Below are positions 7,417 to 13,675 of a DNA stretch of 13,675 nt, one piece after another. The position numbers and the translations under genes are program-made. Within the stretch, counting starts at the first letter, position 1; each line of letters starts with the position of its first letter. Source of the stretch: JAZNGX01 sp045576675 (GTDB taxonomy: Bacteria > Bacillota > Clostridia > Monoglobales > Firm-18); NCBI GenBank assembly GCA_045576675.1, contig JAZNGX010000137.1:1-13675 (forward strand). The letters run 5' to 3'. Under the pieces are notes generated by a model that did no database searches, was not told the origin of the DNA, and saw only the letters and a list, made by a program, of their open reading frames with translations.

Positions 7417-7846
7417 AATAACATCTAATGTCAACAGCAAGCTGTTCTTCAAGGTTAATAAGTCGTTTTGTTATATCCTTTGAAACCTCGTCAGCAGCCT
7501 CATATTTGTTAAGATACTTGTTAAGTGATTTAACACCCATATTGCAGCCGTCTGTCATCAAATCTGCAATTGTAGCATCAGAATCATTCATTGCCATTTT
7601 TAAGTTTGTTTTCATCCAGGACATTCCTTTTGCTATCATAGCAGGTTCTTTGCCAACATCGTGATATTTATGCAGTTGTTCTTCTATTTCGCTTTCAAGC
7701 TTCTTATGCTCATTCTTACATTTTGTCAGGCATTTTTCAAAATCATTATTATTTACATTATCAAGAATGTCATCAATAGATGAAACACCCATTTTAACGC
7801 CTGCATCACATTCCTTTAACAGCTTTACAGTATCATTTTCAATCAT
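7412..7846 (-). CDS. Conserved-looking helical protein of unknown function
   Basis: I do not recognise a named family with certainty. The 144 residues are highly charged and almost wholly helical, with no signal peptide or membrane segment, so a cytoplasmic helical bundle is likely. Visible segments include LLKECDAGVKMGVSSIDDIL, CKNEHKKLESEIEEQLHKYH, IAKGMSWMKTNLKMAM, DATIADLMTDGCNMGVKSLN and DITKRLINLEEQL. The regular helices with E, H and D residues recall ferritin-like or other four-helix proteins, but no complete ExxH pair of metal motifs is evident, so that is only a suggestion. The start is set at ATG 7846, because AAAGGGTG (7853-7860) sits 6 bases upstream. A GTG at 7855 falls inside that site. 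It appears to be transcribed alone, between the terminator of the pgeF operon and the shared hairpin. Confidence 0.8.
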   Translation of the reverse strand: MIENDTVKLLKECDAGVKMGVSSIDDILDNVNNNDFEKCLTKCKNEHKKLESEIEEQLHKYHDVGKEPAMIAKGMSWMKTNLKMAMNDSDATIADLMTDGCNMGVKSLNKYLNKYEAADEVSKDITKRLINLEEQLAVDIRCYL

Positions 7847-7852
7847 ATATTT

Positions 7853-7860
7853 CACCCTTT
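7853..7860 (-). promoter_or_regulatory. Ribosome binding site deciding the start at 7846
   Basis: AAAGGGTG on the minus strand, 6 bases before ATG at 7846-7844. The longer frame from GTG 7855 would begin inside this site and is therefore not used. Confidence 0.7.
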
Positions 7861-7864
7861 CAAA

Positions 7865-7893
7865 TATGAGATACTATAATTATTACCTGTCAA
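7865..7893 (-). promoter_or_regulatory. Possible promoter of the 144-residue protein gene
   Basis: A perfect TTGACA lies on the minus strand at 7893-7888. The -10 partner is unclear: CTCATA or TCATAT at 17-18 bases are poor, and a better TATAGT (7878-7873) is too close to that -35. Either arrangement gives a short leader. A promoter is expected because an intrinsic terminator lies just upstream, but its exact form is uncertain. Confidence 0.35.
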
Positions 7894-7914
7894 CTGATTA
7901 AATATGAGCATATA

Positions 7915-7946
7915 GCAAAAAAGAAGCACCAAATGGCACTTCTTTC
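7915..7946 (-). terminator. Intrinsic terminator of the aroE-to-pgeF operon
   Basis: On the minus strand AAAGAAGTGCC (7945-7935), loop ATTT and GGTGCTTCTTT (7930-7920) make an 11-bp stem with two G-U pairs. The T's of the 3' arm continue as TTT, giving a run of six. It begins 6 bases past the pgeF stop. This is the best intrinsic terminator in the window. Confidence 0.88.
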
Positions 7947-7950
7947 AAAT

Positions 7951-8766
7951 TCAATATCTATTAATTTGTATCATATTAACCATTAAGCCTCTTTTACCAT
8001 TTGAAGCACGGTGTGAAAAAAGCTCATCAGGGTTGCAGCCTGTGCAAATATCGGAAACAAACACATCCGTAACTCCTGTACTTTTTAACACATATCTGTT
8101 AATTTCCGGTAAATCAAGATAATATTTACCAATGTTAGAAATGCATCCAACACCGCTAAACTTTTCCTTAAAACGCATATACAAAACACAATCAACCTCA
8201 TAACAGCAGCTATGTATGCCTGCTCCTATTGCCGCTTTGATGTTAATCGGATTACAGCCGTATTGTTCTACCATTTTTAAGACAGTTTTACGTGCAAGCT
8301 CCAAAAATGTACCTTTCCATCCACAATGTGCAGCAGCAACTACCTTTTTTTCGGCATCCGCTAATAAAACAGGTATGCAGTCAGCAGAAAAAACACACAA
8401 TGCAACTTCGGGGCAATTGGTAATCAAAGCATCTATATTGTCATAATCACGCTCATATATTATGCCTTTGCCACGGTCTTTTTCAGTAGCACATAAGATA
8501 TTATCACCATGCTTCTGATTAGCACAAACAGTGTTAGTGGCTTTTATTCCTGAAGCATTGCAAAATAAATCCCAGTTAGTTTTAATACTTTCAACACTGT
8601 CATCAGTAGAAAGTCCTAAATTCATTGATGCAAAATGCTCAATTTCACTCACACCGCCAAAACGAGTTGACGCACTGTGAATCACAAAGTCCAAAGCAGA
8701 CAAATTAGGATACTTTAGAAGAACTGCTTCGCCTTTTTTTATAATATCTGTATTATTTGTTTTCAT
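7951..8766 (-). CDS. pgeF: Peptidoglycan editing factor PgeF (YfiH/laccase-domain family)
   Basis: This 271-residue cytoplasmic protein belongs to the YfiH/YlmD family, once annotated as a polyphenol oxidase. In E. coli the homologue keeps peptidoglycan precursor composition correct, and other members act on purine nucleosides. The conserved metal-site motifs are present: QKHGDN with H86, FSADCIPVLLAD with C130, and AAHCGWKGT with H147. IGAGIHSCCYEVD (180-192) and CTGCNPDELFSHRASN (241-256) are also typical. The first ATG at 8766 overlaps the end of the SCP2-like gene by 14 bases and has an AAAAGG site 9 bases upstream, suggesting coupled translation. It is the last gene before the operon terminator. 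In many Firmicutes this gene sits in division gene clusters; here it does not. Which activity applies cannot be read from sequence. Confidence 0.93.
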   Translation of the reverse strand: MKTNNTDIIKKGEAVLLKYPNLSALDFVIHSASTRFGGVSEIEHFASMNLGLSTDDSVESIKTNWDLFCNASGIKATNTVCANQKHGDNILCATEKDRGKGIIYERDYDNIDALITNCPEVALCVFSADCIPVLLADAEKKVVAAAHCGWKGTFLELARKTVLKMVEQYGCNPINIKAAIGAGIHSCCYEVDCVLYMRFKEKFSGVGCISNIGKYYLDLPEINRYVLKSTGVTDVFVSDICTGCNPDELFSHRASNGKRGLMVNMIQINRY

Positions 8767-9163
8767 TCTTTGTTGCCTTTTTAGTTGTTTTTTTAACAGT
8801 CTTTTCTGCAGTCTTTTTAGTAGCTGTTTTTCTTACGGGCTTTTTAACTGTTCCTGCTATTTCTGTTATACACATAGCATCACCCTCAACATATGCAACA
8901 CCTTTTTCTATTGCCGTAAAGACATCAAGCTTACCTGAAAAAATGTCCTTTAGCACTTTAAATTCAGCAGCTAACAAAGCACGTCTGTCATAATAATCAT
9001 ACGGTTCAACGTACACTGCACCACTATCGATAGCAATATAGAATGCACCGCTACAATCCTCATCTGTAAAATTCACCTGAACAGCATAATTTACAGAAAT
9101 CGCTGAAGCATCCGTTGTTTTAAACACCTTTTTAATTTTGTCAAAAGCCTCTGTAAATGTCAT
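8753..9163 (-). CDS. SCP2-like protein with lysine-rich C-terminal tail
   Basis: The 136-residue protein has two parts. Residues 1-100 resemble a sterol carrier protein 2 (SCP2)-type alpha/beta domain: a first helix (FTEAFDKIKKVF), strands such as AVQVNFTDEDCSGAFYIAID and GAVYVEPYDYYDRRALLAAE, then FKVLKDIFSGKLDVFTAIEKG, the characteristic late helix, and VAYVEGD. In this fold a hydrophobic cavity binds lipids or other apolar ligands; the ligand here is unknown. Residues 107-136 are a low-complexity tail of lysine, threonine and alanine (KKTAEKTVKKTTKKATK), like histone H1 or bacterial HU-type tails. The pair is unusual. The start at 9163 has a strong AGGAG site and lies 15 bases after the antiporter stop. 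The SCP2 assignment is by recognition of the pattern and needs a profile search; there is no signal peptide. Confidence 0.75.
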   Translation of the reverse strand: MTFTEAFDKIKKVFKTTDASAISVNYAVQVNFTDEDCSGAFYIAIDSGAVYVEPYDYYDRRALLAAEFKVLKDIFSGKLDVFTAIEKGVAYVEGDAMCITEIAGTVKKPVRKTATKKTAEKTVKKTTKKATKNENK

Positions 9164-9178
9164 ATTAATCCTCTCCTT

Positions 9179-10123
9179 TTATAAACAAATTGTTATTATA
9201 TATGCTATATAAATAATAAGCAAAATTAATCCTGTTATACGCTTGAATTTTCCCATAAGCAAGGTTGGAACAAGAGCAACAAGTGTAATACCAAGACAAA
9301 TTGGGATGTCAAATGAAACACTTTGTGCAGAAACAGGAAGAGTTCCACCGCTTAACAATGTGCAAACAGGCAAAATCAACGTAAGGTCAATGATATTTGC
9401 ACCAAGTATGTTACCAACTGATAGTGACGACTGTTTTTTAGCAACTGCAGTTATAGTTGTAATAAGCTCAGGCAAAGATGTTCCGACCGCAATAACAGTT
9501 GCACCAATTATACTTTCTGACACTCCAATAAAACGTGCAATTTCACTGCCGTTTTCAACAATTAAATCTGCGCCAATTATAATACCTGCTGCACCGGCTA
9601 TAAATTTAATGGTATTTACAACAACATCACTTCGCTTAATGCTTATTTTGGCATTATCAACCGCTATTACTGCCTTTGCTTTTCTGATATTTTCCCATAC
9701 AAAAACCATAAAAATAATAACCAATAATACAGATGAAAAAATGTTCAAATGCCCACCCGCAGTTGATACAAGCAGCAAAGCCGCCGCCCCGGTAAGCAAC
9801 GCACTTTTTAAAAACAAGTCAGAACGCTTTATAGCAACAGGCATACATACAACAGATATCGCAAGAATAAGACCAATATTAGCAATAACTGAGCCAACAG
9901 AATTACCAACAGCAAGCTCTGTTTTATCATTAAAAGCTGCGATTGACGAAACAAAAAGCTCGGGCAATGTTGTTGCAACACTTACAACAGTAGCTCCAAT
10001 AATAAATTTGGGTATTCTTGAAATCTCTGCAAGCCAGCTTGCGGCATCTACAAAGAAATCTCCTCCTTTTACAATTAAAATAACACCAATTACAAACAAA
10101 ACAAAAATCATAACAGTTGTCAT
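9179..10123 (-). CDS. CaCA-family calcium/sodium antiporter (YrbG-like)
   Basis: This 314-residue inner-membrane protein belongs to the cation/calcium exchanger superfamily and probably moves Ca2+ out of the cell in exchange for Na+ (possibly with K+). The two inverted alpha repeats are clear: GATVVSVATTLPELFVSS (43-60) with GNSVGSVIANIGL (73-85), and GATVIAVGTSLPELITT (207-223) with GNILGANIIDL (237-247). The glutamates E55 and E219 in TLPEL/SLPEL are the expected ion ligands. About ten hydrophobic segments can be picked out, with a basic loop around 144-168 between the halves. The length fits bacterial YrbG-type exchangers. It starts 9 bases after the M24 peptidase stop with a TGAGGT site. 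Its presence beside aroQ and the peptidase, where efp is usual in many Firmicutes, gives no clue to its role. Ion specificity is inferred from the family only. Confidence 0.92.
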   Translation of the reverse strand: MTTVMIFVLFVIGVILIVKGGDFFVDAASWLAEISRIPKFIIGATVVSVATTLPELFVSSIAAFNDKTELAVGNSVGSVIANIGLILAISVVCMPVAIKRSDLFLKSALLTGAAALLLVSTAGGHLNIFSSVLLVIIFMVFVWENIRKAKAVIAVDNAKISIKRSDVVVNTIKFIAGAAGIIIGADLIVENGSEIARFIGVSESIIGATVIAVGTSLPELITTITAVAKKQSSLSVGNILGANIIDLTLILPVCTLLSGGTLPVSAQSVSFDIPICLGITLVALVPTLLMGKFKRITGLILLIIYIAYIITICL

Positions 10124-10132
10124 AAACTTACC

Positions 10133-11164
10133 TCACATAATTTCAATAAGCTCTTTAGGTGAACTCGTTAAATTGGAATATCCGTCCTTTGTAACTACAA
10201 CCAAATCTTCGATTCTTACACCAAATTCATTTTCAAAATACAAGCCAGGTTCAACTGTAACAACGTTCCCTTCACACAGCACTGCATCAGACCTCGGCGA
10301 TAGATTCGGAAGCTCGTGAATCAGCAAGCCTGTGCCATGACCAAGAGAGTGATTAAACAATTTTGCAAAGCCTGCTTCTTCAAAAATATTTCTGGCAACT
10401 GCATCAACCGACTTTGAGTTTTCACCTGATTTAATTGCTTTCAGACTTTCAAGCTGTGCTTTTAAAACAAGGTTGTATATTTCGCGTTGACGGTCTGTTG
10501 CCTTCCCAAAGCATACCGTTCTTGTCATATCTCCGCAATAGCCGTTGTATACACAACCAAAATCCATAAGAACAAGGTCACCTTTTTTTAACTGTCTGTC
10601 AGTCGGATATGCGTGCGGCAAAGCAGCACGTTCACCAAAAGCTACAATAGTATCAAATGATGTTTTTTCTGCACCGTTTTTCCGCATAAAAAACTCAATT
10701 TCATCTGCAAGCTCTTTTTCAGTTACATCCTCTTTGATAAAGTTTAATATATGCTTAAATGCAGCATCACCAATTTGTTCTGCCTTTTGGATATTTTCTG
10801 TTTCTGCTTTGGTTTTTATGCATCTTAATTTTTCAAGCTTATCTGATACACCTGTAAACCTTGCTTTAATTGCAAAATTCATACGTTTATAGATTGAATA
10901 AGAAATGTAATCATCTTCAAACCCAATGCTATCAAAGCCGTGCTCAGCAATTTTAGAAAAAACATTGCCCGAATATTCAACTACATCAAAGTCGCTTGCC
11001 TGCATTCGTGCCTGAACAGTGTATCTGCCATCAACATACAATATTTTTTTGTCAGGTGAAATTACTGCGTAACCCTCACCGCCGGTAAAGCCGGTATGAA
11101 ATCTGAGATTATGGGGACTTGAAATAATAACTGCATCAGCAACAGTGTTAAATATACTATCCAT
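10133..11164 (-). CDS. M24-family Xaa-Pro aminopeptidase
   Basis: This 343-residue cytoplasmic metallopeptidase should remove N-terminal residues preceding proline or cleave Xaa-Pro dipeptides. Residues 1-115 form the creatinase N-terminal domain. The catalytic pita-bread domain at about 120-343 keeps all five metal ligands: D201 in LMDFGCVYNGYCGDMTRTV, D212 in the same stretch, H276 in HSLGHGTGLLIHELP, E305 in TVEPGLYF and E319 in GVRIEDLVVVT. H184 in LPHAYPT is also the usual position. It overlaps the end of aroQ by 8 bases (ATGGATAG), so translation is coupled. The aroQ-peptidase order is well known in Firmicutes, usually followed by efp; here an antiporter follows. Whether it is an aminopeptidase P or a dipeptidase (PepQ type) is not certain. 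Confidence 0.94.
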   Translation of the reverse strand: MDSIFNTVADAVIISSPHNLRFHTGFTGGEGYAVISPDKKILYVDGRYTVQARMQASDFDVVEYSGNVFSKIAEHGFDSIGFEDDYISYSIYKRMNFAIKARFTGVSDKLEKLRCIKTKAETENIQKAEQIGDAAFKHILNFIKEDVTEKELADEIEFFMRKNGAEKTSFDTIVAFGERAALPHAYPTDRQLKKGDLVLMDFGCVYNGYCGDMTRTVCFGKATDRQREIYNLVLKAQLESLKAIKSGENSKSVDAVARNIFEEAGFAKLFNHSLGHGTGLLIHELPNLSPRSDAVLCEGNVVTVEPGLYFENEFGVRIEDLVVVTKDGYSNLTSSPKELIEIM

Positions 11165-11591
11165 TTATCATATTCTCCATTGCATCAACAGCCATTATAT
11201 ATCCATAGCTTCCAAAGCCACAAATAACACCTTTGCACACTCTACCGGTTACTGAAGTGTGTCTGAATTCCTCTCTGCTATGGATGTTTGACAAATGAAC
11301 TTCTATAGCAGGAGTTTGTGCAGATGTGATAGCATCGTGAAGAGCAATACTGTAATGAGTATACGCACCAAAGTTTACAATGATACCATCATATACTCCA
11401 CGTGAATTCTGAACTGCAGTAGCAAGCTCACCTTCACAATTCGACTGATAGAAATCCACATCTATGCCTTTTGCAGAACAGTGCTTTTCGATGTTTTTGC
11501 AAATATCTTCAAGAGTTTCGTATCCATAAATTTCAGGCTCACGAGTGCCTAGCATATTAAGATTTACTCCATTTATAACTAGTAATTTCAT
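11157..11591 (-). CDS. aroQ: Type II 3-dehydroquinate dehydratase
   Basis: AroQ dehydrates 3-dehydroquinate to 3-dehydroshikimate, the third step of the shikimate route to aromatic amino acids. The 144 residues match the type II family, which forms dodecamers. Motifs are intact: VINGVNLNMLGTREPEIYG (5-23) with R17 and catalytic Y22, FYQSNCEGEL, NFGAYTHYSIALHDAI and EVHLSNIHSREEFRHTSV with the catalytic histidine. One position is odd: the usual NPGAYTHTS reads NFGAYTHYS. The start at 11591 has a strong AAAGGGGG site and overlaps the stop of the TIM-barrel gene as ATGA. The next enzyme of the pathway, AroE, is made two genes upstream in the same operon. Confidence 0.96.
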   Translation of the reverse strand: MKLLVINGVNLNMLGTREPEIYGYETLEDICKNIEKHCSAKGIDVDFYQSNCEGELATAVQNSRGVYDGIIVNFGAYTHYSIALHDAITSAQTPAIEVHLSNIHSREEFRHTSVTGRVCKGVICGFGSYGYIMAVDAMENMING

Positions 11592-12448
11592 AGCAATCCC
11601 CCTTTCGCTTTATTGTAGCAATTCTGCATATACAATGCGTCTTTGGTTTGTGTACCAGCAGATTCGCAAATAATTGTCGGTGTAAGATTATACTCAACCA
11701 AAAGCTCAGCAAGTGGCTCAAACAATGGACCATACTCTATATTATCAAAAGTCACGTGTCGTTTTTCGCCACCTTTTGTAAACTCAATTTTGCTAAAATG
11801 AGCGTGAAAATTTTTTGCTCTGTACTCGCCAAGCTTTTTATGCATTTTTTTGATTATAACCTCGTAATCCTCTTTGGTATTGATTCCACCTATTGAACGT
11901 GCATTAAGATGACCAAAATCAATTGTGGGAACAAGGCGTTCATCCATTGCACAAAGCTGCAAAACCTCTTCCAGAGTACCCATCTGATTAATTTTACCCA
12001 TTGTTTCAGGACAAAGTGTTATATCTCCAAGACCTGCATCATCAAGCTCTTTTAGTGCTCTTGTCATAGTGGTTTTTGAAATTTCCATAGCATACGCTCT
12101 TGTAATATCCTTAGCAGCGCCCATATGAACAACAACACGTGATGCACCCATATGTTTTGCCGCATTTGCACTTTGCATAATGTATCCTATAGTTTTATCT
12201 ATCCGTTCTTCTTCAACACTTGAAATATTAGTAAAATATGGTGCATGAACACTTAAACTAATTCCATTTTCCCGTGCAAGCTCACCTAATCGGGCAGCAC
12301 TTTCATCAGAAATTTTAACGCCACGTCCACATTCATATTCATATGCATTAAGACCAACCTTTTTAAGCCAGGCAGGAATATCCATTGAAGATTTGCCACC
12401 TTGCTCGTAAAAATCCTCACAATTGCCACCGGGGCCGAATTTAATCAT
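11588..12448 (-). CDS. Endonuclease IV-like TIM-barrel protein (AP_endonuc_2 family)
   Basis: The 286-residue protein is a xylose isomerase-like TIM barrel closest in motif to endonuclease IV. Candidate metal ligands in order are H68 (SVHAPYFTNI), H108 (VVVHMGA), E148 (CPETMGK), D177 and H180 (TIDFGHLNA), H217 (FHAHFSK), H231 (KRHVTF) and E262 (ICESAGT). The aspartate two residues before the next-to-last histidine in E. coli endonuclease IV (DRH) is lysine here (KRH), so one zinc site may differ. A true endonuclease IV would cut DNA at abasic sites. However, the gene overlaps both shikimate genes (ATGA at each end), and the same superfamily includes 3-dehydroshikimate dehydratases, so a metabolic role is possible. 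Archaeal-type endonuclease IV relatives look similar. The fold is secure; the activity is open. Confidence 0.85.
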   Translation of the reverse strand: MIKFGPGGNCEDFYEQGGKSSMDIPAWLKKVGLNAYEYECGRGVKISDESAARLGELARENGISLSVHAPYFTNISSVEEERIDKTIGYIMQSANAAKHMGASRVVVHMGAAKDITRAYAMEISKTTMTRALKELDDAGLGDITLCPETMGKINQMGTLEEVLQLCAMDERLVPTIDFGHLNARSIGGINTKEDYEVIIKKMHKKLGEYRAKNFHAHFSKIEFTKGGEKRHVTFDNIEYGPLFEPLAELLVEYNLTPTIICESAGTQTKDALYMQNCYNKAKGGLL

Positions 12449-13675
12449 TTATTACCATTCCTTTCAAACCAAATATTATGTGCCTTAAGACCTTGATTAA
12501 CAAGCATTTCAAGTCCGTTGTGTGCTTCACAACCGTTAGAAATTGCAAGCTGCATAAATTTTGTGATTTGCGGCTTGTAATTAGTATCATAAACCTTTGT
12601 TTCTGGGTTTATTCCATCAAGATTATCAACAGGCGGAAGCCCAGTAATATGCTCACTTGAAGTTGTATTAATAAGAATATCGCAATCACAGGCACAAAAC
12701 TCATTTAACGGATATGCGAATACATTATCATATTCTTCTGCTATCATCTTTGCTTTTTCAAATGTACGATTGTATATATTGACTTTAGAAACACCTGCTG
12801 ATACAAGGCTTTGAACAATCGCATGAGTTGTGCCACCTGCACCTATAATTTTTACAGTTTTGCCTGCTACTCCATCTTTAAACTGCATAACAAAGCCCGC
12901 ACCATCTGTTGAGTAACCGTATAGCTTGCCATCGATGATTTTAACTGTGTTAACCGAATTAATTTTAGCTGCATCAGGATGAACATAGTCAAGGTATTTA
13001 ATAATTTCCTGTTTATACGGAACAGTTATGTTAAATCCAAGAAATTTATTAGCTTTAAAATACTCTATGTATTTTGCCAATTCGTCAGGCAATACGCAAT
13101 ACTTTTTATATTGAGCATTAACTCCTGTATTGTCATAAAAGCTTTTATGCAGTATTGGTGACAAGCTGTGTTTAATCGGATTGCCGACAACGCCAAGACG
13201 TTTTGGTAAAACTTTCTTATAAAAAAGCTTTTCAATACTTCTTTTAAACTGAATCTGAAAATCCTCCTCATCCATCCTTATAGGTTTAACCAATATACAT
13301 TTTAAACCTGCAAGCTTAGCTCCCAAAACATCGGTAAAAAGCTGGTCACCAATAAACACAACTTCATTTTTATTTGCGTTATACATTTTCACACACTTAT
13401 TATAGGAAAAAGGCAAAGGCTTATTAGCCTTATGTATCGCATAATATCCAAGCTCTTTGTTGAATAAATCGACACGTTCTGCGTTATTGTTAGATAAAAA
13501 GCAAACATCAAAGCCAAGGTCTTTTACATTTTTAAACCAATCAAGTATAGTTTTTGTTGGTTTTTCAAGACCATAAGGAACAATTGTATTGTCAATGTCA
13601 GTAAGAATAAGTCTTATTCCGTCTTGCCTCAACTTTTTAAGATTTATATTAAATATATTATCCTCGTAATAATCA
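12445..13675 (-). CDS. aroE: YqeG-like HAD phosphatase fused to shikimate dehydrogenase (5' end beyond window)
   Basis: One reading frame holds two proteins that are normally separate. Visible residues 1-150 match YqeG, a HAD IIIA phosphatase: ILTDIDNT with D26 and D28, FLSNNN, KANKPLPFSY with K85, and FIGDQLFTDVLGAKLAGL with D110 and D115. Residues about 158-409 are AroE, which reduces 3-dehydroshikimate to shikimate with NADPH: GVVGNPIKHSLSP, FNITVPYK with K221, NSVNTV, YSTDGAGF with D257, IIGAGGTTHA, NRT and NGLEMLVNQ. No stop or start separates them. The frame stays open to the right edge, and the residues before the TTG at 13632 (EDNIFNINLKKLRQDGI) line up with the YqeG N-terminus. That TTG is therefore not the start, and the true start lies outside. 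The stop overlaps the next gene (ATGA). In Bacillus yqeG, yqeH and aroE are neighbours, which suggests how the fusion arose. Confidence 0.9.
   Translation of the reverse strand, partial: DYYEDNIFNINLKKLRQDGIRLILTDIDNTIVPYGLEKPTKTILDWFKNVKDLGFDVCFLSNNNAERVDLFNKELGYYAIHKANKPLPFSYNKCVKMYNANKNEVVFIGDQLFTDVLGAKLAGLKCILVKPIRMDEEDFQIQFKRSIEKLFYKKVLPKRLGVVGNPIKHSLSPILHKSFYDNTGVNAQYKKYCVLPDELAKYIEYFKANKFLGFNITVPYKQEIIKYLDYVHPDAAKINSVNTVKIIDGKLYGYSTDGAGFVMQFKDGVAGKTVKIIGAGGTTHAIVQSLVSAGVSKVNIYNRTFEKAKMIAEEYDNVFAYPLNEFCACDCDILINTTSSEHITGLPPVDNLDGINPETKVYDTNYKPQITKFMQLAISNGCEAHNGLEMLVNQGLKAHNIWFERNGNK

Noticed and set aside
7847..7855. GTG at 7855 as start of the 144-residue protein
   Set aside because: It falls inside the AAAGGGTG ribosome binding site that serves the ATG at 7846.
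8757..8850. Repeated AAA/ACA-rich DNA as a tandem repeat or CRISPR-like array
   Set aside because: The pattern is explained by lysine and threonine codons of the basic tail; there are no regular repeat and spacer units.
9243..10319. Long plus-strand open frame of 358 codons opposite the antiporter and peptidase genes
   Set aside because: It is antisense to two clearly recognisable genes, has low-complexity hydrophobic and threonine-rich content with no family motifs, and no convincing ribosome binding site.
13263..13275. SD-like GGATGAGGAGG inside the YqeG-AroE junction as a separate aroE start
   Set aside because: No ATG, GTG or TTG in the right frame follows it at a usable distance; it simply encodes the acidic stretch before the YqeG C-terminal helix.
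13630..13632. TTG at 13632 as the start of the YqeG-AroE protein
   Set aside because: The frame is open upstream to the window edge, and the upstream residues match the YqeG N-terminal region, so the gene is cut by the edge.

Overview
The window comes from a low-GC Gram-positive bacterium, most likely a member of the Clostridia. The evidence is AT-rich DNA with A/T-ending codons, strong AGGAGG-type ribosome binding sites, tightly packed operons, a RqcP-type S4 protein, a single-domain ProB, a stalk-domain secreted hydrolase and a YqeG-family protein. No RNA gene, CRISPR array or phage gene was seen. No gene-free stretch exceeds 200 bases.

Left edge (1-794): the 5' half of an IS256-family transposase gene, cut by the window edge, then its probable terminal inverted repeat ending near 704. 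A 10-bp inverted repeat in the leader can pair with the transposase ribosome binding site. The remaining bases up to 794 hold a hairpin just past the stop of the neighbouring operon.

Operon 1 (795-6417, minus strand): a compact class B penicillin-binding protein, proB, proA, rqcP and a secreted GH26-like hydrolase carrying a stalk domain. Spacings run from a 4-base overlap to 37 bases. It combines proline synthesis (ProB and ProA are consecutive steps), ribosome quality control and cell-surface functions.

Middle (6428-7893): a plus-strand RluA-family pseudouridine synthase with a near-consensus promoter and a very short leader. It faces a minus-strand 144-residue protein of unknown function. 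The two genes share a 15-bp hairpin that contains both stop codons.

Operon 2 (7915-13675, minus strand): seven genes, mostly overlapping or nearly touching, ending in a good intrinsic terminator. In transcription order they are a YqeG-AroE fusion (its start lies beyond the right edge), an endonuclease IV-like TIM barrel, aroQ, an M24 aminopeptidase, a CaCA-family antiporter, an SCP2-like protein with a basic tail, and pgeF. AroQ and AroE catalyse consecutive shikimate-pathway steps and share 3-dehydroshikimate. The order resembles Bacillus yqeG-yqeH-aroE and aroQ-pepP-efp blocks joined together, with yqeH and efp missing.

The most notable points are the in-frame YqeG-AroE fusion, the endonuclease IV-like barrel between two shikimate genes with one metal-ligand position changed to lysine, the SCP2-like protein with a histone-like tail, and the hairpin that may mask the transposase ribosome binding site. 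I saw no clearly new defence or mobile system.
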